A stretch of DNA of 64,000 bases from Tethya wilhelma (taxonomy: Eukaryota; Porifera; Demospongiae; Tethyida; Tethyidae). Position numbers and translations under genes: made by a program. Positions 23,901 through 34,504 of this stretch are shown piece after piece; position 1 is the first letter of the stretch, and each line of letters starts with the position of its first letter. The notes under the pieces were generated by a model. That model was not told where the DNA came from. It was given only the letters and a program-made list of their open reading frames with translations, and made no database searches. The stretch lies in the NCBI GenBank assembly GCA_964030475.1, contig CAXIPT010000001.1, forward strand, positions 1,986,449 to 2,050,448, read 5' to 3'.

Positions 23901-25305
23901 TCTAGCAGTCTCTCATGATTGATCTGATATGAAGGGGGCAGGCGACAAGATGAGAAAACAATCACCGGTCTCCCATCATGATCAGCTCCTAGGGGGAAAA
24001 AATGTTAAAAATATTACAACCCATCATTATGACATAACTTCAACAATAACAGAAAGGGTGTTCTACCAAAGGAAACCGTGAAGGAAGAGAGTAGGAATGG
24101 GGGTCAAGAGAAATGGAACAGATCATCACTGACACAGACAACAAGTGAGACTACATAAACCATGGCACCACAGATACACAAACATGACAAATAGCCTAGC
24201 TACAATGTTTACATGAAGACAAATGCCCCTCCAAGGGAAATTAGCAGCTAGGATTTCACCCCAAACAGTAAACCACCAAGTCAAATATGGACACATGTAA
24301 CCATAGATAATAATATGTTATTTATGATGTAACATTGCCATGGGTCATATTATCGCTTCATTCTATCACAAAAATTACACCCTACATTTCCTCACAACTC
24401 ACACACTACCACAATCACTACTCATATACCTTCACAATCTGCACTCCCTCACAACTCACACCCTCAAAACTCACACACCCTCACATATGCTCCCAATATA
24501 ATACCTCCCACCCACCTGAAACGGACACTATATTGTACTTCTCCAAAAATTTATACTGCGGGGGGACGTCAGGTTGAAGGTTGATGGTGGTGGCTCTGTT
24601 CTCTCTAGTCTGGGCTCTCTTTCGAGGCACCAAGCCTCTGTCAAGAGAGGCTGTCATCTTGTCCCCATCAATACAGTCAGCTGCCACTCCAAGGTTGAGG
24701 TTTCTAGGAGTCCGGGTCAGCTTATCCAGACTGCTCTCTCCATAGCGGGCAAAGTCTAGGTTGGAGTGTTGCAGAGTTAAAGACAGAAATACAGCTAGTC
24801 GTAGGAATGTTAAAATGAGGTTAATTTGCTTTGGTACAAGAGCAGAGTACATATCGTATCAATGGAGTTGAGCTCTGCATTCTTGTGTGTATGGAGGAGT
24901 GTGTGTACTCAAGCTATTGGTCTATTACACACACACACACACACACACATAAGGGAAACAGATACCACGGTGTATCAAAATGTCCTTTGTTAAATCAACA
25001 GAGCATAATTACTCCATTGTTTTAATTGTTTTTTGGCCGAGCAAAACGTCTCACTATTTGTACCTACAAGCACAAAAACAATAACACTATAATTTACCTT
25101 CAGTGGGTATGTCATCAACATTGACAATTACAGGGGCGTCTCCATCAGTATAGGTATCGAAGAGTGGCTCACGGTCGTCACGGTCCACCACGTGACTACG
25201 ACGAAACTTCTCTCCTTTTTTCTTTGAAACACCAGCTCTTCTAACAATGCCACGCTTTGGCCGATTCTCATGGCTGCCTTGTTCAGTGTCTTGTTCACTA
25301 ACAGG

Positions 25306-25346
<41 letters not shown>

Positions 25347-25611
25347 GAGTAAAGAAATAACCCCTGCTTGTATCAAAGCATTTTGCCAACCCTCGTTTGT
25401 CATGCAACTGTGCATGATGTGATAATGTCAATGAAACTGCAAAAAGGAAAAACACAGAGACACTTTCCTCAATCTTGAAAGTAGAGCCATTTGTCACAAA
25501 ACCTTACTCATCACTTCATTGCTATACATGCACCCAAGACTACACACAAACAGGACCTTCAGTGCACTATAGATATATTAGCTAGAAGTGCTCACACACG
25601 CACACACATGT

Positions 25612-25657
<46 letters not shown>

Positions 25658-26231
25658 GGTTCATTGTATATATGGCAAAGCAAACATAAACATAGCTGCA
25701 AGGAAAAGTACACAGTTGGAGGGTAGACATTCTCACATCAAACACACAAATTCAGTCATAGCAAACAGTAAACAATCAAATCCTCTGCATCTTCAAGCTA
25801 TTTCTTGCAAGTAAATATATACAATATTGCACACAGATTTGACTCACTGATGTTGACATACTCCACAGGGACCTTTCCTCTATGGTCAGTGCGTTGGTTT
25901 ATCACGATGTAGAACTGTGTGTCCAAGGTCTGCTCCGTGATAGCCACATGGTCACCTAAAATAAGAACAAACTAATACATAAATAAGCAAAGGAACACAA
26001 CAAGACTTGCAAAAAACATTAGAGAAAAGAATTAACTGTGAAATAATCTTATACATTTCCTTTGAACTTGCCCTTTTCAAGCAAAATTTCATCTTCTTCC
26101 ATGGGTATATAGTCACCAGTGGCTATGCCCAGCAACTGGTTCGAGAATTCATCGAATGGTGAATCTTCTTCGTGTTCAAATAACTCCTCGTTAGTTTCCA
26201 GGAGCAAAGCTTTGTCACTTGATGTAGCCAT
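23901..26231 (-). CDS. SH3 + Sec14-type RhoGAP gene, 5' half (ARHGAP1-like)
   Basis: Exons 26231-26072, 25955-25848, 25307-25098, 24755-24516, 23988-23901 are in consistent phase (268 codons plus 2 bases), then the contig ends at 23837. Exons 1-2 encode an SH3-like fold: GDYIPMEEDEI, KGDHVAI, YIVINQ, GKVPVEYVNI. A basic linker follows. The last exon begins the Sec14/BCH-type lipid-binding domain, 'GRPVIVFSSCRLPPS', close to ARHGAP1 'GRKIIVFSACRMPPS'. The rest of that domain is missing here. The RhoGAP domain expected next is found at 37436-39011 on the other strand. The first intron appears to use a GC donor (AAAAGG|GCAAGT). Start: first ATG, MATSSDKALL. Confidence 0.75.
25312..25345. repeat. 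(GT)n microsatellite at a minus-strand acceptor
   Basis: Read on the minus strand this is (CA)n ending CAG immediately before the exon 25307-25098 of the SH3/Sec14 gene. Confidence 0.9.
25589..25658. repeat. (CA)n microsatellite in intron
   Basis: Long CA repeat with a few interruptions, within the intron between the second and third exons of the SH3/Sec14 gene. Confidence 0.9.
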
Positions 26232-27023
26232 GACTGTCTTTGGTCATGTTAATTAATTTGGTATATAAGGGGTTAACATTAAATATTTTTGCGGTTTTGA
26301 CCAGGGATGCGCGGATCTCTCTCCTTCGCGCGAACAAAATTCGCCTCTGGGATCCGGGGCACGAGCACGATCGATCGCGATCGTACGATCGATCCGGATG
26401 CGCGCGCACGCAAGATTCATCCCCAATGTCCTGTGGTATGTCATATATCGGGATGGCATGAAAGGGGAGTCCCCACAAGAGTTAGCTATCATGGCTAGCT
26501 GCTAGTAAGCTTAGATCATGATCATTTGTGCTGAATCATTGGCGATCACGTCTTCAGAAAGCAGGAAAAAAGTGTTAATACATCGAGTGTTGAGTGAATT
26601 CGCTCTCTGAAAGAGTAGACCCCAGCCAACTAAAGGTTTGTTTCTATAATTTTTGAAAGTCTAGTGTCTAGATCAACAAAATATTTATGGGCCAAATTAT
26701 AAAATGTTGAAGCTTTTAGATCTAGTAATGTTTTCCTACAACTTGAGTAGTGTCAGCAGCCATATTTGTGTGTACACTGTCAGTATTTTCCCCACTTACC
26801 ATTCCAGTATCCCCCCACCACATACATGATTCGTGTCATGTTGTAATCCAAGATTCATTGCACAAAAATTATAAGAGGGAGGGCACCTAGAAGAAGTGTA
26901 ACTTGTTTTGTGTATGTTTTTCCTTTGGGTGCATTTCCCTGGTTTATGTATGGTTTTAGTATCTATTAAACGCACATTTATAATCCCCCTATGCCCTAGA
27001 AGGTTACACAACTAAGCCAGTTC
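26232..27023. promoter_or_regulatory. Divergent promoter region with CpG-rich palindrome
   Basis: The interval between the divergent SH3/Sec14 and pseudokinase genes is 792 bp. Bases about 26310-26412 are strikingly CpG-rich for this window and contain an overlapping GATC/CGATCG palindrome array (26368-26394). The remaining 26500-27000 stretch is AT-rich and may include a 5' UTR intron of the pseudokinase gene. Confidence 0.5.
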
Positions 27024-29072
27024 TTGTTCAAGCCAACCAACCACTATAAACCAGTATCAATGGACCTCTTGTTACCCTACAGTTTATATCAGAGCTCAAT
27101 GTCACTGCTTCCAAGAGGAATCGACCCATCTCTCTCCAGTGGATACCCCTCTTACAATTCAACAGCACCAACCACGCCACTAACCCATGAGCAGTCTCTG
27201 GAGAGCAGTAGTGGCCATGGAGTGTTTCTTCAGCCTGGAGTTGTTGTGGATACAAGTAAGATTCACGGAAGAGGTCAGCATGGTGTCATCTATCTAGCCA
27301 AATGGAACGGAGCGAGAGTAGCAGCTGTCAAAGTATTGGATGCGATTTCTGATTGTGCTAATCGAGACTTCTTTTACCACTTCTTTCGTGAAGCTGAATT
27401 TCTGAGCAAACTGAAACACCCCAACATTCTGGAATTTTTTGGTTTCTTTAATGATTATGGTTCTTCTCACGGAGTTTCCGAACTGAGTCCAGAAGCTTTC
27501 ATCATACAAGAGTTGCCCTGTTGTACATTAGATGTGAGAAATCGTCAACAGCCAACGTTGAATCTTCGTAATGTGATTGACATTAGCATCGGTGTGACGA
27601 GTGCTTTGTGTTTCCTTCACGAGAGACCACTCCCAATTGTCCACTATAATCTTACAAGCCAGAACATTTTCTTGGATTTCTGTGGGCTCCCAAAGATCGG
27701 CAACCTAGCTGTCACGAGGACACTGGGGATGAGGCAGCAGCAGACACCACCACGATCCCTTCAACAGAGTGTGGCATACATGGCTCCTGAGGTGAGGTAC
27801 CAAACAGGAATGACAAGTTACAGTAGCTTTAAAGTTGACATCTACTCGTTTGGTGTGGTCATGTTGGAAATATGCATTGGGCGGGATTGCAGAGTTGAAG
27901 ATATGATGCTGAGTGGTCAGCCCCAGTCACTACTCCCTGAAGTGGAACGAAGAAAAGTGGATTTTAAGGATCTCGGCACCAAGCATCCCCTTCGGCCTCT
28001 CATTATGAGTTGTCTATCAGAGATAGATGCAAGGCCTTCTGCTCAAGTTCTCAACAAACAACTGGAAGCTCTCTCTCTGACTGAACTGTATTTGAATTCT
28101 CCTCCTCTACCAGTTGTATCTCAACTGGGAGTGGGCAGTATGGAGCAGGGAGGGGTCTCAAGAGAGTTTACAATGAACAGCAATAGCTTGAAGGAGTTGA
28201 CAGCCATGAACGAGGCACTGCAAGAAGAAAATGCTACTCTTAAGGCTGATAGAAATCTCTTCAAGAGAAAGCTCGATGAGTACATACAATATGAAAAAGA
28301 AGAGGCAGAGAATTCATCTCAAGAAGCTAGCAAAGGTCTTCAAGTGAATGAACAGGAGATTGAAAAACTGATGTCTGAAAATGTCAAGCTTCAAGAAGCT
28401 TTGTTACAGAAAGATGAAGAAATGATTGCACTCAGCTCTCCCCCTTCAAGTTTAACAGACACACAGCTCCGTGATCAACGTGCAAGCCTCATGCAAAAGA
28501 TCAATGAACTCCAAGCTTCCAAGAAAGAAGAACTAGAGAAAGCACTTCTGGAGAATCGAACACTAAGAAACCAAAACAAAAAACTGCAAGTGGAACTTCA
28601 ACAACACCACACCTCCATGCATCATTTCCCTCAAAGCAACGAAAGTGGGCCAATGAGTCTTCCTGAACAACTACCATCATTCTCCTCGACCAGTAGCAGC
28701 AGTCATAGCAGTAGCACAGAAACTACTCAACAGCTTCCAAGCCTCTCAAGTTTACACATTTCATCATCTTCATCTTCTTCTGGTGCTACTTCTCTGCAAT
28801 CCACTGCTCCAGATAGTGCTGCACCTTCTTTGGCTGAATTCAAGCGACTCAAGAAACAACTTGAGAAGTATAAATCTGTGAATATTGAGCTTGATGAGCG
28901 ACTTAAAGATGCCAAGCTTGAACTGCAAAAGTACGGAGGTCGACAAGTGAACACGGACATCATGTATCGAATGGACATTGATCGACTGAGAGCTGAAAAC
29001 AGCCGTCTTCAGTCACAGTTAGACAGTGCTCTGAGTGAAAACAATAGACTTCGTTCATACAGGAGATACTGA
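27024..29072 (+). CDS. Pseudokinase with C-terminal coiled coil
   Basis: Single uninterrupted frame of 682 aa; a second Met (MDLLLP) lies 12 codons in. Residues about 75-350 form a TKL/receptor-like kinase fold. The Gly loop is GRGQHGVIY (82-90), beta-3 Lys is K103 (AAVKVL), the alpha-C Glu is about E123, and MAPE and DIYSFGV are intact. The catalytic loop reads HYNLTSQN (N209 in place of the HRD Asp). The DFG position reads NLA (N227 for the Mg-binding Asp). Both catalytic aspartates are therefore Asn, so phosphotransfer is unlikely. Residues about 395-470, 490-535 and 610-680 are heptad-rich coiled coil separated by Ser-rich linkers. It is intronless, unlike its neighbours. A scaffold role is inference. 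Confidence 0.85.
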   Translation: MFKPTNHYKPVSMDLLLPYSLYQSSMSLLPRGIDPSLSSGYPSYNSTAPTTPLTHEQSLESSSGHGVFLQPGVVVDTSKIHGRGQHGVIYLAKWNGARVAAVKVLDAISDCANRDFFYHFFREAEFLSKLKHPNILEFFGFFNDYGSSHGVSELSPEAFIIQELPCCTLDVRNRQQPTLNLRNVIDISIGVTSALCFLHERPLPIVHYNLTSQNIFLDFCGLPKIGNLAVTRTLGMRQQQTPPRSLQQSVAYMAPEVRYQTGMTSYSSFKVDIYSFGVVMLEICIGRDCRVEDMMLSGQPQSLLPEVERRKVDFKDLGTKHPLRPLIMSCLSEIDARPSAQVLNKQLEALSLTELYLNSPPLPVVSQLGVGSMEQGGVSREFTMNSNSLKELTAMNEALQEENATLKADRNLFKRKLDEYIQYEKEEAENSSQEASKGLQVNEQEIEKLMSENVKLQEALLQKDEEMIALSSPPSSLTDTQLRDQRASLMQKINELQASKKEELEKALLENRTLRNQNKKLQVELQQHHTSMHHFPQSNESGPMSLPEQLPSFSSTSSSSHSSSTETTQQLPSLSSLHISSSSSSSGATSLQSTAPDSAAPSLAEFKRLKKQLEKYKSVNIELDERLKDAKLELQKYGGRQVNTDIMYRMDIDRLRAENSRLQSQLDSALSENNRLRSYRRY

Positions 29073-29433
29073 CTGTTCCTCCTTGGCATTAACATTTTTG
29101 CTTAAATGTGTATTGTTGCAAATGCACGTTTGTGTTTTATTGTTCATAATAATGAACCATGCACTGAAGTTGTTCTTCTGTGAGTTACTATTGTTTGTTG
29201 TTTGCTGCCATGCATAAAACTTTCCCAAATTGAAACTTTTTTGAAACAGAAACTAATGTTTATTTTACATGTAATTTGCACTACAGACATTGTCATATGT
29301 TCCAAGAACAAACAAATATATATATACAATGCAATAATAATTATATATATGTCATGTTTGTTTATAGATCTATCCAATCTAAATAAGGATGGATGCGAGG
29401 ATACAGCTATACACGATTATGATTTACATACTA
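29073..29433. other. Convergent 3' intergenic region
   Basis: AT-rich region between the pseudokinase and sulfotransferase 3' ends, with TA-dinucleotide runs near 29318 and 29343. Nothing coding seen. Confidence 0.5.
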
Positions 29434-29829
29434 TCACTGTGCTTTATCAGCATACTCAATATCATCCCAGGTATATTTGGGGTCCTCCAGAAGCTGGCTC
29501 AACATCTCATTGTAAGGTTTAAAGAACTTTCTCAACATCTCTCTGGTGTAGTCAGGCATCTCAAAGTCTTTCTTGTAGGCAGCCGACTTGATCCAAGTGT
29601 TGATGTTCTTAGAGTTGAGTTCTGTCATCCACTTCTCGGGAGGAGACAAGCCAAGGAACCTGTAGACACCCACCATTTCACGATGAGGATCCTCGAGGAA
29701 GTCTTCAGTTCTGAGTAAGTAGATTTGCTTCTTTGGAAGAACGTTCATCCATCGAATGATGTGGTAGTAGTAGAGGCTGAGACCAATACGAGGGCCTTTG
29801 CATGCCACTTCAGGAGCATAGCCAACACC

Positions 29830-29899
<70 letters not shown>

Positions 29900-31421
29900 A
29901 AGAAGTTGTCTACTACATTACATCATACCTCCAATCCTCACACATTCAAACATTGTCTTCTGTTTCACACACTCCTCAAAATCGGAAATCATTTTGGCCG
30001 CATTCTCGTGAAAGATCTTTGTTCCATTCTTAATGTATTCTTCCGGTATAGTGATCTTGCGCTTATCCTTCCAGGAGAACTTGGCGCACAAGTACCAATA
30101 GTCCGAATAGAGTCGATCAATGGGATTTCTCATCATGAGGATGATCCTGACGCTGGGGATCAAATTGACCATCAATCGTGGAAGAACACACATGTCCTCT
30201 TCGTTGTACATTGGCAAATAGAGACCGGGAAAGGCAGTGGTGGTGCTACCATCAACGGTCAGGTGGTCGGGGTTGAGGAAAATATCACGGCTTGCTCTCT
30301 CAAAGTGGAAGATGTAGTAGAGGGTCTGGACTTGGCGATGGGGAAATAGTTTGGCGATGAAAATATCCCTCCACAGATGTTCTTCCTTCATGCGAGATCT
30401 GGCAACCTGTGGGTGTTTCATCATTGTGTAGTACATGGTCGAAGTAGCACACTTGGGAAATCCGGCCAGCAGAACCTTAGGCATACAAAACAGATCGTGT
30501 TTCTTCACGCAGTCATCGTAGAGTAGCGATCCATTTGTAGCAGTGTGGAGGTTGTTGGGAGTGGACGGAAGGTAGGAATCATCGGTGGCATAGTTCTGGC
30601 ACTGAGGTGGAGACATAACTGCACGAGATCGAGAGACATTTTTGAGTAGCTTGAGCAAGTCTCTACCATCAGCCGGCGTTTTCAGAGCCGTCTTGACTAT
30701 GTTCATTGCAGCCTTTGTGTTGTAGGTTTCCTCGACGTTGGGCATACAGCCTCGGTACTCTGTGAAGTTCTTGTGAAGAGGTGGAGGAAGGGCAGGCATC
30801 CTGGCAAACCAACATGGGTTTGAGAAACTGGAGTCGTAGTGAGCCGGCACAAAGGTGTGTACAGCTTGAAGAATAGTGCTGACGAGGTCGTGGTATGGAT
30901 GGGAGGTGTTTGTCTTGATGTGTCTCAGCGTGGTGTTGGGATGCTTACAGATTGAAAGGTGTTGAGAGATGAGAGCATCATAGTCAATTTGAACTGCAAG
31001 AACAATATTATTGAAATCAAGACAGGCTGAACTAAGTGTACAATATTAAACTCTCATCAACTCTCATGATCACTAGTGACTTACCCTCCTTTTCTGTGAC
31101 TTTGTCAGCATCAGTTGAATCGAGTTCCTCAGCAACTGAAGAAACGGCAATGGTAGGAGCAAGTGTGGAAGAATCTTCAAGTTGTGAATCAGTAGTACTA
31201 TCACCCTCTTGTTTACCACCCAACAGCTGCTTCTGGAGGTCATAGAGAGGAGATACAAGAGACCTCCTTGCTATAGTAACACGATTGCGGTCATTATCTT
31301 GAGCACTTTGAGAAGCCAACATAAACGTGATTCCAACAGCAACAATTAGAAAGATAGAGAAACTAATTCCAGTGTATACAGTTCGTTTCCAATGTCTTCT
31401 TTTGGGCATGATAATGACCAT
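29434..31421 (-). CDS. Golgi carbohydrate sulfotransferase, CHST15-like
   Basis: Three exons, 31421-31085, 30993-29929, 29828-29434, give 598 aa (another Met, MPKRRHW, lies 4 codons in). It is a type II membrane protein: short basic cytoplasmic tail, then TM 'SFSIFLIVAVGITFMLA'. A Ser/Thr stem leads to a luminal sulfotransferase domain. The PAPS 5'-phosphosulfate loop is 'LLAGFPKCATSTMY' and the 3'-phosphate site is 'ILMMRNPIDRLYSDY'. The long domain with many Cys and the 'FLEDPHREM...FLGL' C-terminal block resemble the GalNAc4S-6ST/CHST15 branch. The substrate is probably a sulfated glycosaminoglycan-like polymer (inference). The last exon's acceptor is formed by (CA)n-G. Confidence 0.85.
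29831..29897. repeat. (GT)n microsatellite at a minus-strand acceptor
   Basis: About 33 GT units. Read on the minus strand they are (CA)n leading into the CACAG acceptor of the last sulfotransferase exon (29828). Confidence 0.93.
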
Positions 31422-31955
31422 CTTGGAATCAGCTAGCTCTTGGTGAGGATGGAGTTGGAGGGAGACCAGTGGGCTTTTTATACACTACTGAGACCATCTG
31501 TTGCTATGGTAACATGTGTTGATCATGTGTGAGAGACATGTGGTTGTTTGCGAAAAGATTGCATGAGAGAGAGAGAGAGAAGAACATCATGTTTCTCTAC
31601 ACATGACAAGATCTAGTCACACCCAAATCTATAAAGAAGTTTAAAAACTATTAGTGCAGTCATTAATACTAATAGGAACTAGGATAATGTGCAGACCACA
31701 TAGATACCACCCATACACATGGACAAGTGTAATAGTTGTTGGAATACATAGAACTCAAGTGAACCACCCACTAGGCCCTCACACAATACCTCTAACTAAC
31801 ATGTTTCTTTTCATCAACAAAAATGGGGAGTAGTTAATAATTATGTTTCAACAATTATTAATAAAACCATTCAAGACTGCCTGCATGCCTTCAGGAGATA
31901 ACACATGAACACTAACATGGGTATAAAACAAAGAAACTAGTACAACCAACTCACT
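31422..31955. promoter_or_regulatory. Divergent promoter region, sulfotransferase/glycosyltransferase
   Basis: The two Golgi-type genes start head to head 534 bp apart. The interval has a short (GA)n run near 31566-31580 and is otherwise AT-rich. Co-regulation is inference. Confidence 0.4.
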
Positions 31956-33349
31956 TTGCCAGTCCCATTGGTTGTAGGTTGTGTAGCAGCTGCTGTGCCT
32001 CTCAAGATGAGAATCTGTGACATCTACTTCAGAAGACAGCTTGTCTTGGTCGTGTTGATGACCATCCTCTGCGTGTTTGGCATCTCAAAGATCTCCAACC
32101 ATTTCAACTTTCTCGACACAACCCTTGTAAAGGAGTACAAATGGGAGCAACACACCAGGAATGAAAGAAGCTACATCTCCGACACTTTCACTCTCATCGA
32201 CCAACAGAAACAGCAAGAAGAGAAGAGATCGATGAGTGAGTATCCTAGCCATGACAAAGACCCTAGCCGTTGCTGGTCGGCAAACACATCACCGATTGGA
32301 GTGAGTCACGAATACCTGGCACATCAACCTTTCAGTCTGCCAGATGACTACATCAGACCGTTGAAGGAGATACTCAAAGAAGAGTGGGTGTGTGATTTGG
32401 AGGACTTCCTCACCACAGTCGATCCAAAGAGACGTCTGGTGAGCATCATTGCTGGCAACTCCAACTTTACCGATCCTCTCCTCAACTGGGTTATTGGTGC
32501 CACATTCAAACCGACAGAGCCGTTGACCGATTGGATCGTGGTATCGCTCGACAAACCACTATACAAGGTCCTCAAACAGCGAAGTATTCCCTCGATACTG
32601 GTGACCCCGGACTCAGTGATGTACACATCTCAGTTCCCCAAGGAGTACCACAAGCACAACGGGATCTACCAGGCTAGGATGATCGTGATGAGACTCATCA
32701 ATCACCTGGGATACGACTGTGCCAATTACGACACTGATGCTCTCATACTCAAGAATCCCCTCACAGTCTACGATTCTCCTCTCTTCAATGATGTCGACAT
32801 CTTTGCAGGGTTTGCCATCTCCTTTCCTCCCGAGCTGCACAAGCTCTGGGGAGCAACACTCTGCAACGGTGCCATGATGATCAAGAGCAACCTGCACACA
32901 GGTATATAGGTACAATCGTATAAGCTTAAACAGGGGGTAGACATTTTAGCCAATGTTGTGCACATGTGCATGTGTTCTGAACTTGAAACAGCAATTCAAT
33001 GGTACACTAAATTATGCCTCAGTAATGTGTTACTTTTCCTTTTCTTTCCTTTTGCTTACAGAGTTGTTTTGGGAGAACGTAGCAATGACTCCCAATCATG
33101 GCTGTGAACGAGGCATGGACCAGTGCAAGTTCAACTATGCCTTCAAGAGAATGAATCTGAGTTGGACGTCCACTGCAGAGTCTGTGACCTCCTTCAATGC
33201 AGACTCAGTGTGGAGAGCTCACGGAGATGTGGAAGTGATGATTCTACCTCTACGAACCATTTGTAGACAACGGTTCTGTATTGAGAAAGACATGGGTGAG
33301 AATGCACATAGCTATCATGTAGGGTTGGGGGCTAGATGCATGTAAATAG

Positions 33350-33388
<39 letters not shown>

Positions 33389-33677
33389 CATCATTATATG
33401 AAATGTAATAACACACACACACACATGAAATGCACGAACACACACAGATGGACACTTGAAGTGAGCTATCACACACTCACACACACATCTAGCCTACACA
33501 TACACACACACACATCTACATGCATGCTAACACACACACAGACATACATACATTCACATTCACTAATGCACAATATGTGTTCATACTTCTGTGTATGTCA
33601 TTGTTGTGTTAGATATAATATACCATGTATGACATACATGGTTCGTCACTTTCACAGGAAGTTGTGATGCAAGGTGA
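31956..33677 (+). CDS. Type II Golgi nucleotide-sugar transferase
   Basis: Exons 31956-32901, 33062-33295 and a short last exon 33658-33677 give 399 aa; an internal Met at 32007 (MRICDIY) is an alternative start. An N-terminal TM (LVLVVLMTILCVFGI) is followed by a stem with Glu/Gln/Lys-rich helix. The catalytic region has 'NYDTDALILKNP', a DxD metal/nucleotide-sugar motif, and then 'DVDIFAG' and 'ATLCNGAMMIKS'. This is the nucleotide-diphospho-sugar transferase fold seen in GT77-like and related families. Donor and acceptor sugar are unknown. The last exon is a best guess and overlaps the opposite-strand gene. Confidence 0.68.
33352..33560. repeat. CA-rich microsatellite cluster
   Basis: Perfect (CA)n at about 33352-33386, followed by interspersed CACACA tracts to about 33540, within the last intron of the glycosyltransferase gene. 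Confidence 0.85.
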
Positions 33678-34303
33678 TCTTGTAGACGAAGTTGAATCTA
33701 TAGGAGATTCTGGATCTTCTGGAAACTGATCATCACAAGCTGAGAAGTAAAACAGACACTTCATAAGATTTGAATAGCAAACTCATCAACATGCAAATTA
33801 TTGTCATCACATACAGGATTCGTCACTCATAGAAGGCAATTCTGGAGAATGGGATGCCAGTGGAGATTCAGGACTGTATGATGGCGGACTGTCAGGACCA
33901 TCAGCTAAGAAGGAAAGTAGTATGATAGAAAAATACTATAACATGCTACATTTTATCCTCACTTACAGATCAAACTGCTCGGAGATGAAATATAAGGAGC
34001 TGGAATAATAATAACTGAATTTAGTTACAGTGTATTATTATGTATAGTCTTCAATTTTCTTACAGAAAGGTGTGCGTGACGGTGTCATGTCTGGAGATCT
34101 GTCCGGTCTTGAAGCTAATAATATTTACGTGTATTATCTATTGTAGTAGAGTTAGAAATAATTATTATAAATTGTGTACCTGAGTCACCATCAAAGTCTT
34201 CATCATCACTCATGCCTAAATCATCATCACTGCCATAGGCCATGGGTTCCTCATCAACAAATCTCAGTACGTCTTCAGCACTTAGTCTTGTTTTCATAGA
34301 CAT
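33609..34303 (-). CDS. Small acidic Ser/Pro-rich protein, unknown function
   Basis: Five exons, 34303-34180, 34114-34064, 33999-33967, 33904-33815, 33739-33609, give 142 aa. Every intron is phase 1 and the middle exons are 51, 33 and 90 bp, so any could be skipped without a frameshift. The N-terminus (MSMKTRLSAEDVLRFVDEE then Asp-rich GSDDDLGMSDDEDF) resembles the acidic leader of some transposase-derived genes. The rest is SP-repeat: SPDMTPSRTPF, SPYISSPSS, SPESPLASHSPELP. The 3' end overlaps the final exon of the plus-strand glycosyltransferase. I do not recognise a family. Confidence 0.5.
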
Positions 34304-34504
34304 CCTCGCTAGTAAAATAACTTCCACTCAAAAATATTTGCTGCAAAGCAAACTAATTTCCAGCTGCTGCAAAGGTATTACTTTACCGCCACAAGGGCAA
34401 TCTGCGCCTGCAGTTTGTCGCGCGCTTGCATTGGTAATGACGTAACGTATTCAAAAAAATGAATTATTAATAGCGTGCGGATTTATCCGCTATCGGCCCT
34501 AAAG

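Noticed and set aside
26215..26498. Arg/Asp-rich frames on both strands near the SH3/Sec14 start
   Set aside because: They arise from the palindromic GATC/CpG block, are open in several frames at once and resemble no protein.
29831..30349. 172-residue plus-strand frame beginning with CV repeats
   Set aside because: Antisense to the sulfotransferase exon carrying the PAPS-binding motifs; the first third is (GT)n.
33386..33667. 93-residue Thr/His-rich frame
   Set aside because: Generated by CA-rich repeats in the glycosyltransferase intron.
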